Shown here piece by piece: positions 57,188 to 64,000 of a stretch of 64,000 bases of DNA (within the stretch, counting starts at the first letter, position 1; each line of letters opens with the position of its first letter). The notes beneath the pieces were generated by a model, which was not told the origin of the DNA, made no database searches, and worked only from the letters and a program-made list of their open reading frames with translations. The stretch is taken from positions 248,001-312,000 of the forward strand of contig NZ_FQWE01000001.1 in the NCBI RefSeq assembly GCF_900129575.1, given 5' to 3'. Both the position numbers and the translations under genes were made by a program. Origin of the DNA: Flavobacterium segetis (GTDB lineage Bacteria > Bacteroidota > Bacteroidia > Flavobacteriales > Flavobacteriaceae).

Positions 57188-58556
57188 AATATCTAATTTT
57201 CTTATCAAATGTGCGGGAGCAGATCAAGAAATACTCGACGCATGTACAGTTAAAGAAAAAAATAAATTTACAGGTATTGGAAGTACATTATTATTAACTG
57301 CTGTTTTAGCATCGTTATCTGGTGGTTATGCGATACACTCTACTTTTGATTCTGTTTTAATTTCAATTATTCTTGGTGTATTTTGGGGTATTGTAATTTT
57401 CAGCCTCGATAGATACATTGTAACCAGTATAGATAAAAAGGGTGTTTGGTGGAAACAATTATTAACTGCATTCCCTCGATTACTAATAGCTTTCGTATTA
57501 GCAATAACTATTTCTAAACCATTAGAACTAAGACTTTTTCAAGATGCTGTAAACAAATCTATGGGCGAAATAGCTAATGCAAGTATTTCAGGATGTGAAG
57601 CAGATTGGAATAAAGAACGAGATAAATTAGCGAAAAGTAAAAGTAATTTAGAAGATGAACGAAAACAAAAAACGGAAGAAATTTATAATAAAGATGGTAT
57701 TTATACCGACTTTGTAAAAGAACAAAAAGAAATTTCAGGACTTAATCAAACTAACCAAAATAAAATTAGCGTAAATAATTCAATTATTTCAAGAGGAACA
57801 TCTTATCCAAATTTAACCAGAAATGATGGTTCTATTATTTATAAAGAAGATGGTAGTCCTAGAAAGACCATAAGACGAAATGCTGCGGCAAATAATGCCT
57901 TTAAAATTAATAATTCTTTAAGAAGTGAAATAAACAGAAACAATATAAAAATCGGGGAATTTGAAGTCCAAAAAAACAATCGAAAACAAGTTTTAAGAAG
58001 ACAAGTTGTAACAACTGAAGCACAATATACAAATCAAATCTCTGGTGTTCAGCAACAAATTAACGACCATAATAATAAAAGACAAGTGTTTTTAGCTGAT
58101 TGTACTAATCGCTCTAATAATGCTAAAGATTTACCAGCACAACTGCAAGCATTGTCAAAGCTTACAGATGAGAATGAAAGTATTGCATGGGCAAGTCTAC
58201 TTATTACTTTACTTTTTGTGATTTTAGAAACTGCTCCAGTTGTCGTAAAACTTCTATCCTCAACAGGAACTTATGAAGAGATTTTAGAAGCAAAAGAATA
58301 CGCAATTAGTATGGAACAAAAGATAAAAATTTCGAATCTTAACGATGAAATTAATACCGTTTTAAAAATAAGTAGTGAAAAAAATAAGAACAAATTAGAG
58401 GCAGAATTGAAAGGAAATGTAGAGTTATTAAATGAGATAGCTTTAGCGCAAGCTGAAATTGCAAAAATTGCTGTTTTAAAATGGAAGGAAGAAGAAATTG
58501 AAAAATTGCAAAATAGCAATAACAATTCAATTGTTAATTCAAATATTGTAAATTAA
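57180..58556 (+). CDS. DUF4407 membrane protein
   Basis: A 458-residue protein. Three N-terminal membrane segments (about 34-55, 58-78 and 97-116), then a long coiled-coil-rich soluble region (about 145-315), then a fourth span (about 325-350, LLITLLFVILETAPVVVKLL) and a final coiled coil. DUF4407 proteins are recurrent in mobile islands with unknown function. It would be the membrane anchor or pore of the operon. A continued open frame of 80 codons directly follows its TAA stop in the same frame. Confidence 0.85.
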   Translation: MNRISNFLIKCAGADQEILDACTVKEKNKFTGIGSTLLLTAVLASLSGGYAIHSTFDSVLISIILGVFWGIVIFSLDRYIVTSIDKKGVWWKQLLTAFPRLLIAFVLAITISKPLELRLFQDAVNKSMGEIANASISGCEADWNKERDKLAKSKSNLEDERKQKTEEIYNKDGIYTDFVKEQKEISGLNQTNQNKISVNNSIISRGTSYPNLTRNDGSIIYKEDGSPRKTIRRNAAANNAFKINNSLRSEINRNNIKIGEFEVQKNNRKQVLRRQVVTTEAQYTNQISGVQQQINDHNNKRQVFLADCTNRSNNAKDLPAQLQALSKLTDENESIAWASLLITLLFVILETAPVVVKLLSSTGTYEEILEAKEYAISMEQKIKISNLNDEINTVLKISSEKNKNKLEAELKGNVELLNEIALAQAEIAKIAVLKWKEEEIEKLQNSNNNSIVNSNIVN

Positions 58557-58799
58557 GAATTTAGACTTCTACAACATAAACTTGAGACGAGCATAAAAAC
58601 ACTGAAGGCTAAAGTCTTCTCATTATTAGTATATGAGCTAAACAATCAGACCACTGATGAAATTTTAATCAAAAATTATTTTGATGAATTGACAAAAAAA
58701 GGGGAATCTCTGGATTCCATACCTGATAATTATGGCGAAGTCTCAAAGTTAAGTGATAAAAAGTATTTTGAAAGTATAGCTATGTGCTCTAAAATTTAA
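58557..58799 (+). pseudogene. In-frame open fragment after the DUF4407 stop
   Basis: Eighty codons, in the same frame as the DUF4407 gene and without a start codon, read as a normal protein: KTLKAKVFSLLVYELNNQTT, then EILIKNYFDELTKKG and a stop. It may be the end of a lost gene or a former extension cut off by a TAA mutation. No family recognised. 58800-58986 holds nothing evident. Confidence 0.4.
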
Positions 58800-58986
58800 G
58801 GTGAGATGCTTAGATTATTGACCATTGAAATTGAATTACTTAGCAAAAATAATCACTAAAATAAGTAGAATAAAAACCAATACAGTCTTTGATAAATAAA
58901 AATATATTTCGACAACAAGTATATACAGTGCCTTTGATTTATTTTTGCAGCTGTAAAAGGAACTAAAATAAAAACATTTAAAGACA

Positions 58987-59292
58987 ATGAAAAATCGATT
59001 CATAAAAACCTCCCTAGCAATACTCCTATTCTTATGCCTGCTAGACTTAGCTTAGGGTTATTTTCAATTCGTTAGATTTGTAGCGATGGTTGCTTTTTGT
59101 TATTTGGCATTTTTAGTTAATAAAAAAAATAACGACAACGAAATATTTATCGATATAGCACTAACAATTTTGTTTCAGCCATTTGTAAAAATCGCGTTCG
59201 GACGAACTGTTTGGAATATTGTTGATGTGTGAGTCGCTATCAGTTTATTAATTAATATTGCATTAAATTCAAAAAAACAAAGTAATAAATAA
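58987..59292 (+). pseudogene. Decayed DUF6804-like membrane protein gene
   Basis: A 102-codon frame from ATG 58987 (MKNRFIKTSLAILLFLCLLD) with a TAG (59053-59055) before GYFQFVRFVAMVAFCYLAFL, and a TGA (59230-59232) after FGRTVWNIVDV. The two hydrophobic pairs and the FYQFVRF and GRTxWNxVD-like words recall DUF6804 membrane proteins. Two nonsense codons make it non-functional. Confidence 0.65.
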
Positions 59293-59311
59293 ATTAGGAA
59301 TAAAAGTAATT

Positions 59312-60133
59312 ATGAATAATTACATTAAAAATTTAGTACTGCTAATACTTTTTGTAACATCATCTTCCAGTACTTTATCAGCCCAAGTCAAACTCCTTTC
59401 CTGGAATATAGAAAACCTAGGAAAATCAAAATCAGATGAAACTATAATTTATATTGCTGAAACCGCAAAAAACTACGATATTATAGCCATACAAGAAGTT
59501 GTAGCGGGTTATGGCGGAGCGCAAGCAGTAGCTAGATTAGCAGATGAATTGAATAGGAAAGGGAGTAAATGGGATTACACCATAAGCGAACCAACAAGCA
59601 GCAGTGCTTATAAAACCGAGCGTTATGCTTTTATCTGGAAAACGAGTAAAGTGAAGAAAATAGGAAAAGCATGGTTGGAACAAAAATACCATTTAGAGAT
59701 TGATAGAGAGCCCTATTTCTGTACTTTTCAATATGAGGACAAACAATTTACACTAGTGAATTTTCACGCTATTACCAAAAACCGACAACCGGAAACCGAA
59801 ATTAAGTACTTTAAGTTTTTACCGAATGAATATCCTAAATTAAACTTAATTTTTGCTGGTGATTTTAACTGTCCGCAATCGCATACTGTTTTTAATCCAT
59901 TGAAGAAAATGGGTTATGAGTCTGTTTTCATTGGACAAAAAACATCACTAAAAAAAGAATGTAAAAACGAAAATTGTCTCGCATCAGAATTTGATAATAT
60001 ATTTTATTCGTCCGCAAAAATTAAAGTTTTAGACTCAGGGGTTTTACATTTTTACACGAACTTCAATTCACTTAAAGAAGCACGCACAATTTCAGATCAT
60101 ATTCCTATTTGGTTTCAGTTCTCTTTGAATTAA
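59312..60133 (+). CDS. Secreted endonuclease/exonuclease/phosphatase-family protein
   Basis: A 273-residue protein with a signal peptide (cleaved near TLSAQ). It has the DNase I-like fold: LLSWNIENLGKSKS, AIQEVV with the metal-binding Glu, NFHAITK, AGDFNCPQ and the C-terminal TISDHIPIWF with the catalytic Asp-His. Such enzymes cut DNA or phosphodiester/phosphomonoester bonds. An extracytoplasmic nuclease for nutrient scavenging is likely. One Cys pair (KKECKNENCLA) may form a disulfide. Confidence 0.92.
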   Translation: MNNYIKNLVLLILFVTSSSSTLSAQVKLLSWNIENLGKSKSDETIIYIAETAKNYDIIAIQEVVAGYGGAQAVARLADELNRKGSKWDYTISEPTSSSAYKTERYAFIWKTSKVKKIGKAWLEQKYHLEIDREPYFCTFQYEDKQFTLVNFHAITKNRQPETEIKYFKFLPNEYPKLNLIFAGDFNCPQSHTVFNPLKKMGYESVFIGQKTSLKKECKNENCLASEFDNIFYSSAKIKVLDSGVLHFYTNFNSLKEARTISDHIPIWFQFSLN

Positions 60134-60413
60134 AATTGTAACGTTTTCTATGATAAACAAAGCATTCACATTGAAAACTAAATCTGCAAATCTTATGAAA
60201 AGATAAAAGTTGATACGATCACGTTTTAATTAAACATTTTAATAATCTTGCTGACCGAATCTAGCTTTGACTTAATCTATAAATGTTACCTGAATAATTT
60301 TAATTGACATCAAAAACAGACTTATATTTTCTTCGTTTTTAATATGATGTAAAAAGTTATTCCATTTTATTTAATCTTGCACATTTTATTAAATCAATAG
60401 GTATAGAACTTAA
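60134..60413. other. Intergenic between convergent genes
   Basis: 280 bp of AT-rich DNA. No gene or strong hairpin seen. Confidence 0.4.
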
Positions 60414-61676
60414 TTATGTTTTGAGCTTCTTTTTCTTAGCTGCTGGAAATAGAACATTGTTTAAAATTAATCTGTAGCCAGGCGAATTAGAATGTAGATC
60501 TAAAACTGTAGGAGGATCACCCACCTGATGCTGAAAATCTTCAGGATCGTGACCGGAGTAAAAGGTAAACATTCCTTTTCCCTTTTGGCCGTGAATATAA
60601 CGTGCCTCGCCGTTTAATTCACAACTACCCATAACTAAAACATTCGATTTAATAAATTCAGAATCAAAAGCTGTAGTTTGTCCCATAAATCCCTTTACTA
60701 ATTGCGTATGGTTTTGGCATAACATGCTAGGAATAGGATCCCATTTAGCTGAAAATTCCATCAAGGTAAAATAATCTTTATCCATAGGAATTTTTCGCTT
60801 TGAAGTCATATCTATATCTGAAAACTCATACACTTCTGGGCGTCTCTCTAAAGTAAAATTTTTAAAAGCAAAAGAATTATTATAATCTATTTTTGATTGA
60901 TAACTCGCTTCGCTTGCATCGCCGTCAAACATTGCCTCGCAAATGTCAATTCCGGTAGCTGCAAGAGCAATATCAAAACTATCTGTTGCTGAACACATCG
61001 CGAACATAAATCCACCGCCAATTACAAAATCTCTAATTTTGTTTGCTACCGCTCCTTTTTCCTGAGAAACCTTCTTAAAACCTAATTTAGTTGCTAAAAC
61101 CTCCGCTTCTTTTTTTTGTTCGATATACCAAGGAATATTTTTATAAGAGGAATAAAATTTACCATACTGTCCCGTAAAATCTTCATGATGCAAGTGTAAC
61201 CAGTCGAATAATAAAAGTTGATCACTTAATACTTCTTCGTCATAGATAGCTGTAAAAGGAATTTCTGCGTATGTTAGTACTAATGTCACTGCATCGTCCC
61301 ACGGTTGTTTTCCTTTAGGAGTGTAAACAGCAATTTTAGGTGCTTTTTCAAGAATAACGGCCTCCATGTTTTGTGAAGGGCTCGCAATTTCATTTAAAAT
61401 AGTTGTTTGCTCTGCATCAGAAATTATTTCAAAACTTACACCTCGTATCTGACATTCTTTCCTAATTTCTGGCGCATCAGGAAGTAAAAAGGAACCTCCT
61501 CGATAATTAAGCAACCAACTGGCTTTATAATTTTTATCGATGCACCAAAATGTAATTCCATAAGCCTTGAGATGATTTTGCTGCGTAGTTTCATCCATTG
61601 GCACTAAAATGAAAGAAGCCTTCACGGAGAAAGAAACAAATAAAATAAGCATCCAAAATGATCTTTTTAGCAACAT
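60414..61676 (-). CDS. Secreted GATase1-like protein usually named asparagine synthetase B
   Basis: A 420-residue protein with a signal peptide (MLLKRSFWMLILFVSFSVKA). Database entries for this Bacteroidota family often say asparagine synthetase B, but neither the N-terminal glutaminase Cys nor a PP-loop SGGLDS motif is visible. Instead VIGGGFMFAMCSATDSFDIA looks like the nucleophile elbow of class I glutamine amidotransferase/ThuA-like proteins. Function unknown; the signal peptide predicts a periplasmic or outer-surface location. It is transcribed behind dnaB, but a terminator lies between. Confidence 0.75.
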   Translation of the reverse strand: MLLKRSFWMLILFVSFSVKASFILVPMDETTQQNHLKAYGITFWCIDKNYKASWLLNYRGGSFLLPDAPEIRKECQIRGVSFEIISDAEQTTILNEIASPSQNMEAVILEKAPKIAVYTPKGKQPWDDAVTLVLTYAEIPFTAIYDEEVLSDQLLLFDWLHLHHEDFTGQYGKFYSSYKNIPWYIEQKKEAEVLATKLGFKKVSQEKGAVANKIRDFVIGGGFMFAMCSATDSFDIALAATGIDICEAMFDGDASEASYQSKIDYNNSFAFKNFTLERRPEVYEFSDIDMTSKRKIPMDKDYFTLMEFSAKWDPIPSMLCQNHTQLVKGFMGQTTAFDSEFIKSNVLVMGSCELNGEARYIHGQKGKGMFTFYSGHDPEDFQHQVGDPPTVLDLHSNSPGYRLILNNVLFPAAKKKKLKT

Positions 61677-61729
61677 GGGAAATTTTTTATTTCAAAGATA
61701 AACGTTTTATTGGGACTTAAAACATAAAA

Positions 61730-61754
61730 AAAGTCTGCTAGAAATGCAGACTTT
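61730..61754 (-). terminator. Terminator after dnaB
   Basis: 9-bp perfect stem AAAGTCTGC / GCAGACTTT with a 7-nt loop and a T run on the minus strand. It lies 13 bp after the dnaB stop. Confidence 0.85.
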
Positions 61755-61766
61755 AACTTTACTATT

Positions 61767-63311
61767 TTAAAATGGAACCTCGCTATCATCGTCTGGATCG
61801 TTGAAATTACTACCAAAAGCTTCATTTGCTGATGGTAAGTTTTTAGTAATAAATGGATTATCATCTTGATTCATACTTGAAGGTAAGTCATCATAATTTC
61901 CACTATGATCTTCAAGGTTATCAAATTTTCCAAGATGTCCTATAAATTTCAAACGCACGTTTTCAATACTACCGTTACGGTGTTTAGCAATCATGATTTC
62001 GGCTTGACCTGCAGTTGGCGAAGCTTCATCATCATCCCATTCGTCAATTTTATAATATTCAGGTCGATACAAAAAGGATACAATATCTGCATCTTGCTCA
62101 ATCGCCCCTGATTCCCGTAAATCTGACAATAAAGGTCTTTTACTCGATCCACGTGTTTCAACCGCACGGGACAACTGCGATAGCGCAATTACGGGAACAT
62201 TTAATTCTTTGGCTAAAGCCTTCAAATTTCGAGAAATGGTAGAAATCTCTTGCTCTCTATTTCCGCCACCTTTTCCATTTCCTCCCGCTGTCATCAATTG
62301 CAAATAATCAACAATAATAATTCTAATGCCGTGCTGGGAAACCAGTCGTCGTGCTTTTGCTCTTAAATCAAAGATAGATAAAGAAGGCGTATCATCAATA
62401 AAAAGTGGTGCTTTCTCTAAATTTTTTACTTTAGTACTCAGCTGCTCCCATTCGTGTTTCTCTAATTTTCCAGTCCGTAATTTCTCTGATGACAAACCTG
62501 TCTCTGATGAAATAAGACGAGTGATTAATTGCACCGAAGCCATCTCAAGTGAAAACAATGCCACGGGCATTCCATAGTCTATAGCCATATTTCGAGCCAT
62601 AGAAAGTACAAAAGCCGTTTTTCCCATTGCAGGTCTTGCTGCAATAATAATTAAATCACTTGGTTGCCATCCTGAAGTTATTTTGTCTAATTTATCAAAA
62701 CCTGTAGCAACTCCACTCAGTCCTTCTTGTCCTGCTATTTCCTCAATTCGTTTTTTAGCTTGTAATACTAAACTTTGAGCAGTCTCTGAACTTCGTTTTA
62801 TATTTCCTTGTGTGATTTCGTATAATTTAGATTCCGCTCTGTCCAGTAAATCAAAAACATCGGTTGTTTCATCGTAAGAATCTTCAATAATTTCCGTCGA
62901 AATCCGTATCAAACTACGCTGAATAAATTTCTGTAAAATTATTCGCGAGTGAAATTCAATATGCGCTGAGGAAGAAATCTTTTGCGTAAGCTGAATAAGG
63001 TAAAAATCTCCACCAGCCAGCTCTAATTTTGCATTTTTCTTAAGTTGAGCTGAAACGGTTAATAAGTCAATTGGTTGCGTTTCAGTAAACAGCTGCACGA
63101 TAGCTTCAAATATATGTTTGTGTGCTTCTTTGTAAAAAGCATCAGGCTGTAAAATGTCGATTACATCATCCACTCCCTTTTTGTCAATCATCATAGCACC
63201 AAGCACAGCCTCTTCTAACTCGAGAACTTGTGGTTGCAGTTTTCCTTTTTCAAGGCTTATAATAGTAGTTTTATCAACCTTGATAGGACTGATATTTCTA
63301 AAGTTTTCCAT
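61767..63311 (-). CDS. dnaB: Replicative DNA helicase
   Basis: A 514-residue protein from ATG 63309-63311 (MENFRNISPIK); the frame continues 30 codons further upstream, but that part runs into the accA terminator. The N-terminal domain (PQVLELEEAVLGAMMID) is followed by the RecA-like ATPase with Walker A ARPAMGKTAF, Walker B IIIVDYLQLM and the Arg-finger region. It unwinds the fork ahead of the polymerase and loads primase. The Asp/Asn/Pro-rich C-terminal tail is usual for the phylum. Confidence 0.96.
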   Translation of the reverse strand: MENFRNISPIKVDKTTIISLEKGKLQPQVLELEEAVLGAMMIDKKGVDDVIDILQPDAFYKEAHKHIFEAIVQLFTETQPIDLLTVSAQLKKNAKLELAGGDFYLIQLTQKISSSAHIEFHSRIILQKFIQRSLIRISTEIIEDSYDETTDVFDLLDRAESKLYEITQGNIKRSSETAQSLVLQAKKRIEEIAGQEGLSGVATGFDKLDKITSGWQPSDLIIIAARPAMGKTAFVLSMARNMAIDYGMPVALFSLEMASVQLITRLISSETGLSSEKLRTGKLEKHEWEQLSTKVKNLEKAPLFIDDTPSLSIFDLRAKARRLVSQHGIRIIIVDYLQLMTAGGNGKGGGNREQEISTISRNLKALAKELNVPVIALSQLSRAVETRGSSKRPLLSDLRESGAIEQDADIVSFLYRPEYYKIDEWDDDEASPTAGQAEIMIAKHRNGSIENVRLKFIGHLGKFDNLEDHSGNYDDLPSSMNQDDNPFITKNLPSANEAFGSNFNDPDDDSEVPF

Positions 63312-63401
63312 GTAGCGAAAGTAGCAAAAATTAAAAAAAGATTGGCTTTGAGTTGTTACTAATAATTGTTTATAACTAACTATTATTTGTTTATAACCCA
63401 A

Positions 63402-63436
63402 AAAAAATCCGAAACGATAAGGCTTCGGATTTTTTT
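63402..63436 (-). terminator. Terminator after accA
   Basis: 12-bp perfect stem AAAAAATCCGAA / TTCGGATTTTTT with a 10-nt loop; T run on both strands. It lies 15 bp past the accA stop. Confidence 0.88.
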
Positions 63437-63451
63437 AAAATTTGTGAGATT

Positions 63452-64000
63452 TTATTCCTTGTATTCGCCCATTCTACTGTATTTCTCCATTCTTTGGGCG
63501 ATTAATTCTTCTGTTGATAAGTCTTTCAATTCATTGAATCCTTTCATTATATATTGCTCCACAGTTTTAAAAGCAGTTGCTCTATCATAATGTGCACCGC
63601 CTAAAGGTTCTGGGATAATATCATCAACTAATTTTTGTTTTTTCATGTCAGCAGAAGTCAATTTTAACGCTTCAGCCGCTTGTTCTTTATATTCCCAACT
63701 TTTCCATAAAATTGAGGAACATGACTCAGGTGAAATAACAGAATACCACGTGTTTTCCATCATATACACTTTGTCACCTACGCCTATTCCTAATGCTCCA
63801 CCCGAAGCGCCTTCTCCAACAATTACGGTAATGATAGGCACTTTTAAGCGAATCATTTCGAAGATATTTCTAGCAATAGCTTCTCCTTGTCCGCGTTCTT
63901 CTGCTTCTAATCCTGGATATGCTCCGGGAGTATCGATTAACGTTAAAACTGGAATGCCAAATTTCTCTGCCATTTTCATCAGTCGCAATGCTTTTCTATA
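63452..64000 (-). CDS. accA: Acetyl-CoA carboxylase carboxyltransferase subunit alpha, 5' end outside window
   Basis: The last 182 codons of AccA. Visible landmarks are [35 protein letters not shown] and [15 protein letters not shown], which form the crotonase-fold carboxyltransferase active site with its oxyanion-hole Gly pairs. The frame is open to the window edge without a start. The alpha subunit works with AccD to move the carboxyl group from biotin to acetyl-CoA, the first step of fatty acid synthesis. Stop at 63452-63454. Confidence 0.95.
   Translation of the reverse strand, partial: YRKALRLMKMAEKFGIPVLTLIDTPGAYPGLEAEERGQGEAIARNIFEMIRLKVPIITVIVGEGASGGALGIGVGDKVYMMENTWYSVISPESCSSILWKSWEYKEQAAEALKLTSADMKKQKLVDDIIPEPLGGAHYDRATAFKTVEQYIMKGFNELKDLSTEELIAQRMEKYSRMGEYKE

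Noticed and set aside
63312-63401. Extended N-terminus of DnaB
   Set aside because: It would run from next to the accA terminator; the usual DnaB start is at 63311.

Overview
The window reads as a chromosomal segment of an AT-rich member of the Bacteroidota, most likely a Flavobacterium or close relative. The signs are a subtilase with a type IX secretion sorting tail, Flavobacteriia families such as DUF3810 and a DUF4407 membrane protein, almost no Shine-Dalgarno sequences ahead of starts, several -7 boxes of the form TAnnTTTG, and the gene order thrS-infC-rpmI-rplT. No tRNA, rRNA, CRISPR array or intact insertion sequence was seen.

Layout. 1-12.5 kb: housekeeping genes mostly on the minus strand (cinA end, Hpt protein, FAH hydrolase, DnaQ-like exonuclease, 2-oxoacid dehydrogenase E2, glycosyltransferase, lysophospholipid acyltransferase, Nudix, FabK-like oxidoreductase, secreted subtilase, mnmA). 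12.8-19.6 kb: a nitric oxide/denitrification module. A minus-strand Rrf2 regulator, hemerythrin and Ric/YtfE repair protein face a plus-strand operon of copper nitrite reductase fused to cytochrome c, a second cytochrome c, an FGE-like protein, a SCO copper chaperone and an outer-membrane barrel. The divergent region holds an FNR-type palindrome and two related AAGGA-N8-TCCTT-like palindromes. 19.7-26.6 kb: MORN-like lipoprotein, fasciclin protein, a 0.9 kb repeat region, yidC, pyrG, DUF3820. 26.7-30.5 kb and 36.7-37.3 kb: decaying sequence with several stop-riddled pseudogenes and a partial copy of trmH. 30.6-45.3 kb: sirtuin, purB, CPA2 antiporter, pepD, DUF3810, NDH-2, sigma factor with membrane partner, and the thrS translation operon, in which infC appears to start at ATA. 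46.5-51.6 kb: a small lipoprotein, a TPR histidine kinase and its response regulator, then small membrane or secreted proteins.

52.1-58.6 kb is the most unusual region: a tight operon of vWA protein, PP2C-like phosphatase, kinase-like protein, single-HKD phospholipase D-like protein, a second kinase-like protein and a DUF4407 membrane protein. The first three resemble the TerY phosphorylation triad; the PLD and DUF4407 members could be effector and membrane parts of a defence or stress system. Both kinase-like proteins have Arg where the beta-3 Lys is expected. 59-64 kb: a DUF6804 pseudogene, a secreted nuclease/phosphatase, a GATase-like protein usually labelled asparagine synthetase B, dnaB and the end of accA.

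Two dispersed repeat families run through the intergenic DNA: a short stem-loop with conserved GAGA and TGACAA flanks (at least nine copies, with compensatory stem changes), and ~85-115 bp elements bounded by GCGTGAGGG/CACGC or AGCCCTGAT/GAGCTCC.
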